This document shows, piece by piece, positions 54,599 through 63,310 of a stretch of 64,000 nt of DNA. The stretch spans positions 1 through 64,000 of the forward strand of contig NZ_JABBJN010000002.1 in the NCBI RefSeq assembly GCF_012928505.1, in the 5' to 3' direction. The position numbers and the translations under genes are program-made. Origin of the DNA: Achromobacter sp. Bel. GTDB taxonomy: Bacteria > Pseudomonadota > Gammaproteobacteria > Burkholderiales > Burkholderiaceae_B. How positions within the stretch are numbered: position 1 is the stretch's first letter; each line of letters begins with the position of its first letter. The notes under the pieces were generated by a model. It was given only the letters and a program-made list of their open reading frames with translations, was not told the DNA's origin and searched no databases.

Positions 54599-55597
54599 AT
54601 GAAATTGAAGCAATGGCTGACCCTGCCGCTGGCCGCGGCACTGCTGGCGGCGGCCCCCGCAATGGCCGCCGAAAAATTCCGCGTCGGTTACCTGCGCGTG
54701 ATGGACGACGCGCAGGCGATCGTCGCGCAAGAAGGCGGCTTCTACAAGAACGCGGGCCTGGATTCGGAGTTGATCGAGTTCAAGTCGGGCACCGACCTGA
54801 TCAAGGCGATCGTCGGCGGCCAACTGGATATCGGCGTGCTGGGCTTCACCAACGCGGTGGCCTGGGCGTCCAAGGGCGCCGACCTGAAAGTCGTGGGCGG
54901 CGCGCAGCAGGGCTATCACTCGCTGATCGTGCGCGATGATTCCGGCATCAAGGACATCGCCGGCCTGAAGGGCAAGACGCTGGCATCCCAAGCCGAAGGC
55001 AGCACGGCGGACGTCGTGCTCAAAGGCGTCGTGCTCAAGCAAGGCAACCTGGGCGCCGACGACGTCAACGTCATGGGCGTGAGCCCGGCGGTGGCGGTGC
55101 AGTCGCTGGTGGGCAAGCGCGTGGATGCGGCCTTCCTGTTCGAACCCTACGACCGCATCGCGCAACTGGTGGCGCCGGTCAAGCAGATCTACGAAGTGGG
55201 CCAGGCGTGGCCGTTCCCGTGCATGGTCGTGATCACCTCGGGTGAAACGCTGGCCAAGCGCAAGGAGGACGTCTGGAAGGCGCTGGACGCGCAGAACCAG
55301 GCCATCGCGCTGCTGCAGAAAGAGCCGGCGCAGGCCTCCAAGCTGATCGCCTCGTATTTCATCGCCGAGCCCACGCTCAAGACCTTGCATCGCGGCGAAT
55401 TGCCGCGCGAAACCGTCATCGCCGAAGCCATCAGCACGCAGGTGTTCACGCCCAAGCTGACCGAGAAGGACACGGCGCGCATGCAGGAAATTGCCGATAT
55501 CCTGCAAGCCCAGGGTTCGCTGAAGACGCGCGACGGCAAGCCGTATGACGTGTCCAGCATCGTTGACCTGTCCTGGCAAGAGGCGCGCAAACTTTGA
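54599..55597 (+). CDS. ABC importer periplasmic binding protein (SsuA/TauA/NrtA type)
   Basis: 332 residues. Signal peptide MKLKQWLTLPLAAALLAAAPAMA-AE, then RVGYLRVMDDAQAIVAQEGGFYKNAGLDSELIEFKSGTDLIKAIVGGQLDIG (~25-75), the common start of the NMT1/sulfonate-binding fold. Ligand not readable; sulfonates, nitrate, taurine or a pyrimidine-like compound are all possible. GGAG lies 11 nt before ATG 54599. The stop overlaps the TTG start of the permease. Confidence 0.88.
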   Translation: MKLKQWLTLPLAAALLAAAPAMAAEKFRVGYLRVMDDAQAIVAQEGGFYKNAGLDSELIEFKSGTDLIKAIVGGQLDIGVLGFTNAVAWASKGADLKVVGGAQQGYHSLIVRDDSGIKDIAGLKGKTLASQAEGSTADVVLKGVVLKQGNLGADDVNVMGVSPAVAVQSLVGKRVDAAFLFEPYDRIAQLVAPVKQIYEVGQAWPFPCMVVITSGETLAKRKEDVWKALDAQNQAIALLQKEPAQASKLIASYFIAEPTLKTLHRGELPRETVIAEAISTQVFTPKLTEKDTARMQEIADILQAQGSLKTRDGKPYDVSSIVDLSWQEARKL

Positions 55598-56367
55598 GCT
55601 CGTCTACCCGAGTGACCGGCGCCCGCAAGCATCTTGCGGGCGTTTTGGGCGTCCTGTTCATTCTTGCCTTGTGGCAATTGGCGGCGTTCGCGCTGCCTGA
55701 CTTCCTGATGCCGGGCGTGCCCGCGGTGGTCGAACGCCTGTTCGAAGACCTGGGCAAGCAATCGTTCCACCAAAGCCTGCTGGGCACGCTGGGCCGGCTG
55801 GGCGCGGGCTACAGCCTGGCGCTGGCGGCGGGGATCGGCTTCGGCCTGGTGGCCGCAGTGCTGTTCTTCTTCCGCGAAGTGCTGCGCAGCGCCATCGTTA
55901 TCCTGCAGTCGATCCCGTCGATCGCCTGGGTGCCGTTGTTCCTGATCGTGATGGGGTTCGGCAACACGCCCATCATCGTCGTGGTCGCGCTGTCGGCGTT
56001 CTTCCCGGCCGCGCTCAGCGTGATGAACGCCACCGAATCCGTGCAGCGCGTGCACGTGTCCGCGGCACGCGTCATGGGCGCCACGCGCTGGGGGCTGGTC
56101 AAGCGTGTCTATCTGCCGGCGGTGATGCCCGAGCTGATCACCGGCGCGCAATTGGCGTTCGGCAACGCCTGGCGCGCCCTGATCTCGGCGGAAATGCTGA
56201 TCGGCTTCGGCAAGGGCCTTGGCCGTTCGCTGGCCTATTCGGGCGAAATCGCCGACATGACCGGCGTCATGACCAATATCCTCGTCATTGCCGTGCTGGC
56301 CGCTCTGATCGATCAGTTCGTGCTTGAAAACCTCAAGCATCGCCTGTTGCGCTATCAGTACGTTTAA
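55594..56367 (+). CDS. ABC importer permease (SsuC/TauC type)
   Basis: 257 residues with six helices. The EAA-like loop VHVSAARVMGATRWGLVKRVYLPAVMPELITG (~150-181) contacts the ATPase. TTG start in a TTGA overlap with the binding protein gene. It completes the ATPase, binding protein and permease set. Confidence 0.9.
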   Translation: MSSSTRVTGARKHLAGVLGVLFILALWQLAAFALPDFLMPGVPAVVERLFEDLGKQSFHQSLLGTLGRLGAGYSLALAAGIGFGLVAAVLFFFREVLRSAIVILQSIPSIAWVPLFLIVMGFGNTPIIVVVALSAFFPAALSVMNATESVQRVHVSAARVMGATRWGLVKRVYLPAVMPELITGAQLAFGNAWRALISAEMLIGFGKGLGRSLAYSGEIADMTGVMTNILVIAVLAALIDQFVLENLKHRLLRYQYV

Positions 56368-56382
56368 GCGCCGGAGCCTCGC

Positions 56383-57189
56383 ATGATCCACCCGGTTCGC
56401 CTTGCCGCCCTGATTGCCAGCCTGCTGCTGGCGGGCGTCGCGCAGGCGCAAGACGCCGGGTTCGCCGCCGCGCACGCGCGCGGCGAACTGGTGGTGGGCG
56501 TGCCGTATCTGGCGCCGCCGCCCGTGGCGGGCGCCAAGATCCGCACGCCGGATGGCCTGGACGCGCAGATGGCCGACAAGCTTGGCCAGCGCCTGGGCTT
56601 GCCGGTGCGGTTGCAGCAGGTACCGGCCACGCAGGCCGCGGCGGCGCTGGCAGCCGGCCAGGTGGATCTGGTGCTGGCCGATGGCGCGGGCGCCCAACCG
56701 CAAACCGTTGCCGTGCTGGCTACCGGGTATGGTGCGCGCCCCAAGGCACTGATCCGCAGCGACACGTCGTGGCGCAAGCCCGCCGATGTGCGCGGCCGCA
56801 GCGTCTGCATGGCCGAAGCCGCGACCCAGGCCCGGGCCTTGGCCGAAAGCTGGGGCGCGGTGGTGCGCACTTACCGCGTGCCGTCCGACGCGCTGGTGGC
56901 CGTACGCGAAGGCAATTGCGATATCGGCCTGGTGGATGACGCGGTCTGGGAGCCCCTGGTGCGGTTCCCGGAGTGGAAGAAGTTCTCGTCCACGCTGGCG
57001 GCGGACGGCGCGCGGCGCGAGCGCGCGTGGCTGTTACCGGCTGGCGACACCGCCGGCCGCGCCTTGCTGGCGGACGAAATGCGTGCCTGGGACCGCGCCG
57101 GCGCCTGGAAGGCGATGGCGGCGAAATGGGCGCGCGACGTCGCATTCGACGTTTATCTGGACCAGGAAGTGGCCGACTGCCACGGTTAG
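56383..57189 (+). CDS. Family-3 periplasmic binding protein of the same unit
   Basis: 268 residues. Signal peptide (RLAALIASLLLAGVAQAQ), then ELVVGVPYLAPPPVAGAKIRTPDGLDAQMADKLGQRLGLPVRLQQVPATQAAAALAAGQVDLVLADG, the start of the amino-acid-type (SBP_bac_3) fold. It has two pairs of Cys candidates (SVCMAEA, GNCDIGL). It starts 16 bp after the permease. An ABC importer with two unlike binding proteins is not usual; it may be a second receptor or a sensor. No own permease is nearby. Confidence 0.75.
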   Translation: MIHPVRLAALIASLLLAGVAQAQDAGFAAAHARGELVVGVPYLAPPPVAGAKIRTPDGLDAQMADKLGQRLGLPVRLQQVPATQAAAALAAGQVDLVLADGAGAQPQTVAVLATGYGARPKALIRSDTSWRKPADVRGRSVCMAEAATQARALAESWGAVVRTYRVPSDALVAVREGNCDIGLVDDAVWEPLVRFPEWKKFSSTLAADGARRERAWLLPAGDTAGRALLADEMRAWDRAGAWKAMAAKWARDVAFDVYLDQEVADCHG

Positions 57190-57223
57190 AACGGGTGGTG
57201 CCCCAGCACTTACAATGCCGGGC

Positions 57224-57811
57224 ATGACGCACACGTTGACCGCTCCCTGCTCGTATCAGGAAGACATCAAGAAAAGCCGCTTTGCCGCGTATGCCGCGCC
57301 GGTCTCGTCGGTGGACGAGGCGATGCGCTTTTTCGCCGAGCACAGCGACTTCGAAGCCACCCACAACTGCTGGGCCTATCGCATCGGGCAGGAGTACCGC
57401 TTCAATGACGACGGCGAACCTGGCGGCACGGCCGGCCGTCCCATCCTTCAGGCGATCGAGGGGCAGGACATGGATCGCGTGGCCGTCCTGGTGGTGCGCT
57501 GGTACGGCGGCATCAAGCTGGGGGCGGGCGGACTGGTGCGGGCATACGGGGGATGCGCGGCGAATTGCCTGCGCCTGGGCGACCGGACCGAAATCGTGGA
57601 CCTGGCCACCGTCACCTGCACTTGCGGCTTTGCCGATCTGGCGCTGCTGAAGTCGCGTCTGGTGCAAGCCGGCGCAGTCATTTCCCAAGAGGATTTCAAC
57701 GAGGACGGCGTGGCGCTGTGCTTCACGGTGCCCCGCAGCGTGGCGGGTGACCTGGAGGTCACCGTCGCCAATATCACACGAGGGCGCTCGGCCTGGGACG
57801 TGGTGTCATGA
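57224..57811 (+). CDS. YigZ/IMPACT family protein
   Basis: 195 residues. UPF0029/IMPACT motifs: YQEDIKKSRFAAYAAPVSSVDEAM (~10-33), THNCWAYRIG (~46-55), FNDDGEPGGTAGRPIL (~59-74) and VVRWYGGIKLGAGGLVRAYG (~87-106). The bacterial YigZ is thought to have an RNA- or nucleic-acid-linked role; the function is not settled. An in-frame ATG at 57215 is an alternative start. Confidence 0.9.
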   Translation: MTHTLTAPCSYQEDIKKSRFAAYAAPVSSVDEAMRFFAEHSDFEATHNCWAYRIGQEYRFNDDGEPGGTAGRPILQAIEGQDMDRVAVLVVRWYGGIKLGAGGLVRAYGGCAANCLRLGDRTEIVDLATVTCTCGFADLALLKSRLVQAGAVISQEDFNEDGVALCFTVPRSVAGDLEVTVANITRGRSAWDVVS

Positions 57812-57839
57812 CCCGGCCCTGACGGCGCGGCAGAAAGAG

Positions 57840-57865
57840 AAAGGGGCCCTTGATCGGGCCCCTTT
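57840..57865. terminator. Bidirectional intrinsic terminator
   Basis: AAAGGGGCCC (57840-57849) and GGGCCCCTTT (57856-57865) around TTGATC. It lies between the convergent yigZ-like (+) and thioredoxin (-) genes and has the A/T flanks needed in both directions. Confidence 0.85.
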
Positions 57866-57871
57866 GCACGG

Positions 57872-58246
57872 TTACGCGCTTTGGCTGTCTTGCGCCGCGG
57901 CGATTTCCTGGTGGACCTTTTCCATGTCCACCTCCTTGATCTTGGCAAGCAGCTCGTTCAGCTGACCGCCCGACAAGGCGCCGGGCTGCGAGAACAGCAG
58001 GACCTTCTCACGGAAGACCATCAGCGTGGGGATCGAACGGATACCCAGCGCGCCGGCCAATTCCTGCTCTACGTCGGTGTTCACCTTGGCGAACGTGACA
58101 TCGGTGTGCTCTGTCGCGGCTTGCTCGAAGACGGGAGCAAAACCACGGCATGGGCCGCACCAGGGAGCCCAGAAGTCGACGATCAGGGTGCCGTCTGGGG
58201 TGATGGCGTCCTGGAAGCTGTCTTTGGTGAGTTCAACAATACTCAT
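57872..58246 (-). CDS. Thioredoxin
   Basis: 124 residues. Active site FWAPWCGPCRGFAPVFE (~25-41), cis-Pro loop GIRSIPTLMVF (~72-82), length slightly above the classical 108 because of a C-terminal extension (EVDMEKVHQEIAAAQDSQSA). A cytosolic dithiol-disulfide oxidoreductase. It may be a secondary thioredoxin, as the main trxA is often next to rho, which is not here. A structured repeat lies upstream (58275-58368). Confidence 0.9.
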   Translation of the reverse strand: MSIVELTKDSFQDAITPDGTLIVDFWAPWCGPCRGFAPVFEQAATEHTDVTFAKVNTDVEQELAGALGIRSIPTLMVFREKVLLFSQPGALSGGQLNELLAKIKEVDMEKVHQEIAAAQDSQSA

Positions 58247-58274
58247 TTTGGATCCTTGCCGCGGAACGCGGCGT

Positions 58275-58368
58275 AAAAAAGGCCCCCACGCCAGGCACGC
58301 TTCGCATGCTTGCAGCCCCCCAAGGGGGCGGTTTTTTTGCCTTGGGGCGGCCAGGCGGCAAAAAAAGG
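58275..58368. repeat. Diverged single copy of the structured intergenic repeat
   Basis: The order of parts matches the array at 59711-59929: GGCCCCCACGC (58281-58291), a GC hairpin GCCCCC-CAA-GGGGGC (58315-58329), then the inverted pair TTTTTTTGCC (58332-58341) / GGCAAAAAAA (58357-58366) around the conserved 15-nt spacer TTGGGGCGGCCAGGC. It lies between the LLM gene and the thioredoxin gene. Confidence 0.75.
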
Positions 58369-58508
58369 CGGTGTCAGAGAGCCGGGATATGCCTGTCCCG
58401 GCGCTGATTCGGCGACGCTTCAGGTGCCACGCGCTCTAAAGGCAATAGTAGAGCCGCCGATGGCGGCGTCGCAATGGTTGGCGCTATGAAGTGCGTAGTC
58501 AGCGGCCG

Positions 58509-59531
58509 TCAGGCCGCGGTTTTTGTCGAGATGCCGGCGTCGTTCTTCAGCGACGCGACGATTTCGAAAGAACGCAGGCGGTCGGCGAGGTCGAAGAAGT
58601 CGGACACGATCATGACTTCGTCGGCCTCGGTTTCGGCCACCAGCGCTTCCAGCCGGCGCTTCACAGTGTCGGGGCCGCCCACGATGGCGGCGCCCAGTCT
58701 TTGATTGACCGCTTCGCGCTCCCATTCGTTCCACAAACCGTCCATGCTTTCGACGGGAGGTTGCAGTTGCAGGCGGTTGCCGCGCACCAGCGAGAGGAAT
58801 TTCAGTTGCTGCGTGGTCGACTGGCGCTGCGCGGCTTCGTCGGATTCGGCCGCGATGACCGGTACGCCGATCATGGCGTAGGGGCGCGACAGCGTGGCCG
58901 ACGGCTTGAACAAATGCCGGTACAGGCGCATCGCCGCCATGCCCTCAGGCGAAAAATGGCCCGCGAACGAGAACGGCAAACCCAGTTCGGCGGCCAGGCG
59001 TGCGCTGAAATCGCTTGAACCCAGCAACCAGATCGGAATATCCAGTCCTTCGCCGGGGATGGCGCGCACCGGTTGGTTGGGGCGCGAAGCGGCCAGGAAG
59101 CCCCGCAATTCTTCGACCAGCGCCGGAAACTCCAGCCCGCTGCGCGGCCCGCGGCGCAGCGCATGTTGCGTTGCTCCATCGCTGCCGGGCGCGCGCCCCA
59201 GTCCCAGGTCGATACGGCCCGGATATAGCGTTTCCAGGGTGCCGAACTGTTCCGCAATGATCAGCGGGGCATGGTTAGGCAGCATGATGCCGCCCGATCC
59301 GACCCGCAGCGTGCTGGTGTGGCCGGCCACGTGGCCGATCAGCACCGCCGTCGCGCTGGACGCCACGCCGTTGATGTTGTGGTGTTCAGCCAGCCAGAAG
59401 CGCTTGTAGCCCAGGCGTTCCACATGCTGAGCCACGGCCACGGTATTGCGGAAGGCGTCGGCCGCGTCACGGCCCTGCACAATTGGGGCCAGGTCCAGGA
59501 CCGAAAACGGGATGCGCGCAAGGGGGCTCAT
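58509..59531 (-). CDS. LLM-class flavin-dependent oxidoreductase
   Basis: 340 residues, bacterial-luciferase-like TIM barrel: [11 protein letters not shown] at the start (group 1 MsnO8-like), [29 protein letters not shown] (~43-71), [41 protein letters not shown] (~77-117), [26 protein letters not shown]. Probably uses reduced FMN with an unknown substrate. ATG 59531; a longer frame upstream (to 59645) is not supported. It is the only gene between the two copies of the structured repeat. Confidence 0.88.
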   Translation of the reverse strand: MSPLARIPFSVLDLAPIVQGRDAADAFRNTVAVAQHVERLGYKRFWLAEHHNINGVASSATAVLIGHVAGHTSTLRVGSGGIMLPNHAPLIIAEQFGTLETLYPGRIDLGLGRAPGSDGATQHALRRGPRSGLEFPALVEELRGFLAASRPNQPVRAIPGEGLDIPIWLLGSSDFSARLAAELGLPFSFAGHFSPEGMAAMRLYRHLFKPSATLSRPYAMIGVPVIAAESDEAAQRQSTTQQLKFLSLVRGNRLQLQPPVESMDGLWNEWEREAVNQRLGAAIVGGPDTVKRRLEALVAETEADEVMIVSDFFDLADRLRSFEIVASLKNDAGISTKTAA

Positions 59532-59710
59532 GCGGACATCTCCGGCAGACGGACGGAACAGGGGGGCAACGCGGGGGTAAAGCGGGCAAGGCGCAAGGTG
59601 AACTCCATATACCGTGATACGTGGGGAGTGTATCGGCGAATTCAACCCAGGACCGCAGCAACCTTATGGCCGGGTGGGTTGTATTGCCAGGGGCTATCGC
59701 CCCGATGGGG

Positions 59711-59929
59711 GAGGGCCCCCACGCTGCGCTGCCCCCCGAGGGGGCGCTTTTATCTTGGGGCGGCCCGGCGATAAAAGGGGCCCCCACGCTGCGTGGCCCC
59801 CCGAGGGGGCGCTTTTATCTTGGGGCGGCCCGGCGATAAAAGGGGCCCCCACGCTGCGCTGCCCCCCGAGGGGGCGCTTTTATCTTGGGGCGGCCCGGCG
59901 ATAAAAGGAGCCCCCACGCTGCGTGGCCC
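59711..59929. repeat. 65-bp-period tandem array of a structured repeat, ~3.3 copies
   Basis: The marker ACGCTGCG starts at 59721, 59786, 59851 and 59916, a strict 65-bp period. Each full unit has a GC hairpin (GCCCCC-CGA-GGGGGC, 59731-59745 in unit 1), then CTTTTATC (59747-59754) and GATAAAAG (59770-59777) around TTGGGGCGGCCCGGC. Units alternate between GCGCTGCC and GCGTGGCC after the marker, giving a 130-bp higher-order period. 65 is not a multiple of 3, so it is not a coding repeat. Confidence 0.92.
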
Positions 59930-59938
59930 GGGCATCCA

Positions 59939-59975
59939 CAAAAAAGCCGCCGCGGCAGGGCGCCGGGCGGCTTTT
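59939..59975 (-). terminator. Terminator of the NCS2 permease gene
   Basis: AAAAAAGCCGCC (59939-59950) and GGCGGCTTTT (59966-59975) form a stem with A/T flanks; on the minus strand the T-run follows the stem. It lies 24 bp after the stop at 59999. Confidence 0.75.
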
Positions 59976-59998
59976 GGGGTGGGAGACGCCTGAACGGT

Positions 59999-61291
59999 CT
60001 ATTCGGGGAAGAACGCGTAGCGGATCACGAACAGCACCGCCACCAGCCACGTGGCCGGATGTACGTCGCGGACCTTGCCAGTGGCTGTCTTCAGCACCAC
60101 ATAGCTGATGAAGCCGAAGGCGATGCCGTTGGCGATCGAGTACGTGAAGGGCATGACCAGCGCGGTCAGGGCAGCCGGCGTGGCTTCCGTGACTTCGTTC
60201 CAGTCGATGTCGATCAGTTCGCGCATCATCAGGCCGGCTACATACAGCAGCGCGGGCGCGGTGGCATAAGCGGGCACGGCGCCGGCCAGCGGCGAAATGA
60301 ACAACGCGGCCAGGAACAGCAGCGCGACTACCAGCGCGGTCATGCCCGTGCGGCCGCCGGCCTGCACGCCCGACGCGCTTTCCACGAAGGCGGTGGTGCT
60401 GCTGGTACCCAGCGCGGAACCGGCGACGATGGCGGTGCTGTCGGCGAACAGCGCGCGGCCCAGGCGGTTGGGGCGGCCTTCCGGCACCAGGCCGGCGCGT
60501 TTGGCCACGCCCACCAGCGTGCCCGTGGCATCGAACACCTCGACCAGCACAAACACCAGGATCACGTGCACGAAGCCGCTATGCAGCGCGCCCAGGATGT
60601 CCAGTTTCAGAAACGTGGGGGCCAGGCTGGGCGGGGCCGAGAAAATGCCCTTGAATTCGTTGTAGCCCAGCGCCATCGACAGCACGGTGACGACGATGAT
60701 GCCGATCAGGATCGCACCGCGCACGCGCAGCGCGTCGAGCGAGGCGATGATGAAGAAGCCCAGGATCGCAAACAGCGGGCCGTGGGTCGTCAGGTTCCCC
60801 AAAGAGACCTTGGTGGCCGGGTGGGCGACGACGATGCCGGCGCTGGATAGCGCGATAATGGCAAGGAACAGCCCGATGCCCGCCGCGATGGCGCTGCGCA
60901 GCGAATGGGGGATGCCCTTGACCAGCCAGACCCGGATGCCCGAGATCGTCAGGATCAGGAAGATCACCCCCGAGATGAACACGGCGCCCAGCGCCTGTTC
61001 CCAGGTGTAGCCCATCGTTTTGACGACGGTGAAGGCGAAGAAGGCGTTCAGGCCCATGCCCGGCGCCATCCCGATCGGCCAGTTGGCGATCAGGGCCATT
61101 ACCAGCGAACCCAGCGCGGCCGCCAGGCAGGTGGCCACGAAAACGGCGTCGCGGTCCATGCCGGTGGACGACAGGATGTCCGGGTTGACGAAGATGATGT
61201 ATGACATCGTCAGGAAGGTCGTCAGACCGGCCACGATCTCGGTACGCGCGGTGGTCCCGTGTTCACGCAGCTTGAATAGCTTCTCCAGCAT
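59999..61291 (-). CDS. NCS2-family purine permease (AzgA-like)
   Basis: 430 residues with 12-14 hydrophobic segments. AzgA-type motifs: [29 protein letters not shown] (~18-46), [24 protein letters not shown] (~73-96), [28 protein letters not shown] (~270-297). It imports hypoxanthine, guanine or adenine with protons. It is convergent with nothing and divergent from tsaD (110 bp). Confidence 0.92.
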   Translation of the reverse strand: MLEKLFKLREHGTTARTEIVAGLTTFLTMSYIIFVNPDILSSTGMDRDAVFVATCLAAALGSLVMALIANWPIGMAPGMGLNAFFAFTVVKTMGYTWEQALGAVFISGVIFLILTISGIRVWLVKGIPHSLRSAIAAGIGLFLAIIALSSAGIVVAHPATKVSLGNLTTHGPLFAILGFFIIASLDALRVRGAILIGIIVVTVLSMALGYNEFKGIFSAPPSLAPTFLKLDILGALHSGFVHVILVFVLVEVFDATGTLVGVAKRAGLVPEGRPNRLGRALFADSTAIVAGSALGTSSTTAFVESASGVQAGGRTGMTALVVALLFLAALFISPLAGAVPAYATAPALLYVAGLMMRELIDIDWNEVTEATPAALTALVMPFTYSIANGIAFGFISYVVLKTATGKVRDVHPATWLVAVLFVIRYAFFPE

Positions 61292-61401
61292 TCGAGTCCC
61301 CAGTGTGTTTGCAGGCTTGTAGGTTGTTGTGGGCGGGCGCCGGCAGGCCCCGCGATTTCAAAAACAGGCGTATTTTCGCATCAGTTGTAAACTCTGCCGC
61401 C

Positions 61402-62436
61402 ATGATTATTCTCGGCTTTGAAAGCTCCTGCGACGAAACCGGTGTCGCAGCCGTCTGTACGGAACGGGGACTGCTCGCGCATGCGCTGCACACCCAGATC
61501 GCCATGCACCAGGAATATGGTGGCGTGGTGCCGGAACTCGCCTCGCGCGACCATATCCGCCGCGTCGTGCCCTTGACCCGCCAAGTGCTGGAAGAGGCCG
61601 GCCTGCAGATGTCCGACATCGGCGCCGTCGCCTATACCGCCGGCCCGGGGCTGGCGGGCGCCTTGCTGGTCGGTGCCAGCGTGGCGCAGTCGTTCGCGTG
61701 GTCGCGGCATTTGCCGGCCATCGGCATCCACCATCTGGAAGGCCACCTGTTGTCGCCGATGTTGGCCGATCCGCGGCCCGATTTCCCGTTCGTGGCGCTG
61801 CTGGTGTCCGGCGGCCATACGCAACTGATGCGCGTGGACGGAGTCGGCCGCTACGAGCTGCTGGGTGAAACGCTGGATGACGCCGCGGGCGAAGCCTTCG
61901 ATAAATCGGCCAAGCTGATGGGCCTGGGCTATCCCGGCGGTCCGGCCTTGGCCAAGCTGGCGGGGCAGGGCGACGCGTCGCGCTTCGAACTGCCGCGCCC
62001 GATGCTGCACAGCGGCGACCTGGATTTCAGCTTCAGCGGCCTGAAGACGGCGGTGCTGACCCGGGTCAAGGCGGCTGAAAAGGAAGGCGGGCTGAACGAC
62101 CAAACCCGGGCCGACTTGGCAGCGGCCACGCAGGGCGCAATCGTCGATGTGCTGGCCGCCAAGGCCATCAAGGCCTTGAAGCAGACCGGTTTGCGCCGGC
62201 TGGTGGTGGCCGGCGGCGTGGGCGCGAACCAGCTGCTGCGCGCCAAACTGGCCGCCGCGCTGAAACCGTTGCGCGCGCAGGCGTTTTTCCCGCCGCTGGA
62301 ATTGTGTACCGACAACGGCGCGATGATCGCTTTCGCGGCCGCCGAGCGGGTCAAGGCGGGCCTGGTGACGCTGGACCCCGACGCGCACAGCTTTACGGTC
62401 AAGCCGCGTTGGGACCTGGCGGACATCTCCCAATAG
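61402..62436 (+). CDS. tsaD: tRNA threonylcarbamoyladenosine transferase TsaD
   Basis: 344 residues, full length. [18 protein letters not shown] at the N-terminus, the metal-binding [10 protein letters not shown] (~111-120) from the Kae1 motif HxExH-like HLEGH, GGHTQLM, and [21 protein letters not shown] (~160-180), then the C-terminal [13 protein letters not shown] and [10 protein letters not shown]. It transfers the threonylcarbamoyl group to A37 of ANN-reading tRNAs with TsaBE. ATG 61402 follows a Pro/Ala-free leader; a longer frame to 61303 is not needed. Confidence 0.95.
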   Translation: MIILGFESSCDETGVAAVCTERGLLAHALHTQIAMHQEYGGVVPELASRDHIRRVVPLTRQVLEEAGLQMSDIGAVAYTAGPGLAGALLVGASVAQSFAWSRHLPAIGIHHLEGHLLSPMLADPRPDFPFVALLVSGGHTQLMRVDGVGRYELLGETLDDAAGEAFDKSAKLMGLGYPGGPALAKLAGQGDASRFELPRPMLHSGDLDFSFSGLKTAVLTRVKAAEKEGGLNDQTRADLAAATQGAIVDVLAAKAIKALKQTGLRRLVVAGGVGANQLLRAKLAAALKPLRAQAFFPPLELCTDNGAMIAFAAAERVKAGLVTLDPDAHSFTVKPRWDLADISQ

Positions 62437-62437
62437 A

Positions 62438-62461
62438 AACGGGCGGCCAAGGCCGCCCGTT
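62438..62461. terminator. Bidirectional intrinsic terminator
   Basis: AACGGGCGGCC (62438-62448) and GGCCGCCCGTT (62451-62461) around AA, between the convergent tsaD and plsY genes. Confidence 0.75.
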
Positions 62462-62478
62462 CTCATCGCGGACAGGCC

Positions 62479-63120
62479 TTATTTTTTCTTGCCGCCGCCG
62501 ATCTTGCTTTCGGTGCCCTGGATCAGGCGGGTGATGTTCGCGCGATGGCGATAGAACAGCAGCACGCCGATCACCGCCAGCGCCACGCCCATGGGCGGTT
62601 GGGCATGCCAGGCAAGCCCCGAGCCGAAGACGTAATACACGGGGGCGAAGAACGCCGCCACCAGCGAGGCCAGTGAGGAATAACGGAAGAAGACCGCGAT
62701 GATCAACCAGGTGGCCGCGGTGGCCACGGCCAGCCAGGGCTGGATCGCCACCAGCACGCCCAGCGCCGTCGCCACGCCCTTGCCGCCCTTGAACCCCAGG
62801 AAAACGGGGTACAGGTGACCCACGAAGGCGGCCAGGGCCACCAGGGCCAGGCCTGCGGGGGCGATGCCGGGGGCCAGCTTTTCGGCCAGCCAGATCGCGA
62901 ACCATCCCTTTGCGGCGTCGCCCAGCAAGGTCAGCGCGGCGGCCGTCTTGTTGCCGGTGCGCAGCACATTGGTGGCGCCGGGGTTCTTGGACCCGTAGCT
63001 ACGGGGGTCTTGCAGCCCCATCAGCTTGCTGATGACCACCGCGAACGGCACGGAGCCGATCAGGTAGGCCAGCACGATGAGTGCAGCGGTGAACGCCAGG
63101 GAGGGTTCGGTAATCGCCAT
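62479..63120 (-). CDS. plsY: Acyl-phosphate glycerol-3-phosphate acyltransferase PlsY
   Basis: 213 residues with five or more helices. The three family motifs are seen: [33 protein letters not shown] (~22-54), [17 protein letters not shown] (~110-126) and a late RYSSLASL. It transfers an acyl group from acyl-phosphate to glycerol-3-phosphate, the first step of phospholipid synthesis. It ends in a Lys/Gly-rich tail (SKIGGGKKK). plsY next to tsaD is a common proteobacterial arrangement. Confidence 0.94.
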   Translation of the reverse strand: MAITEPSLAFTAALIVLAYLIGSVPFAVVISKLMGLQDPRSYGSKNPGATNVLRTGNKTAAALTLLGDAAKGWFAIWLAEKLAPGIAPAGLALVALAAFVGHLYPVFLGFKGGKGVATALGVLVAIQPWLAVATAATWLIIAVFFRYSSLASLVAAFFAPVYYVFGSGLAWHAQPPMGVALAVIGVLLFYRHRANITRLIQGTESKIGGGKKK

Positions 63121-63310
63121 GGAGAGGGAGTCCGTTGTTGTCGTAATGGCGCGGATTCTACCGCGCCGGCCGCCGCCCCTGGGTACGGGTTATCGAGCGT
63201 GGCGCCGACGCCTCGGTCGACAGGCGCGGGCAACGGCGGCATACAGGGTGTGGCTGCGGACGGTACAATCCGACACGTCCACGCGCGTTTTATTTTCTTT
63301 CGGATGCACA

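Larger units (their letters stand above)
59532..59998. other. 467-bp interval between the LLM gene and the purine permease
   Basis: It contains the LLM leader (59532-59710), the tandem array (59711-59929) and a short stretch with a CGGCTTTTTTG-type hairpin remnant downstream of the permease (AAAAAAGCCGCC at 59939-59950 with GGCGGCTTTT at 59966-59975), which forms the permease terminator on minus. No gene. Confidence 0.6.

Noticed and set aside
58330-58340. Plus-strand intrinsic terminator (GC stem plus T7)
   Set aside because: Both neighbouring genes are on minus, and the T-run is one arm of the inverted repeat, so I treat it as part of the repeat element, not as a gene terminator.
59614-59904. 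Open frames through the 65-bp array coding for GGAFILGRPGDKRGPHA-like repeats
   Set aside because: The period is not a multiple of three and all frames give similar junk peptides; the array is non-coding.
59711-59929. CRISPR-like array
   Set aside because: The repeats are contiguous with no unique spacers, and no cas gene is present.
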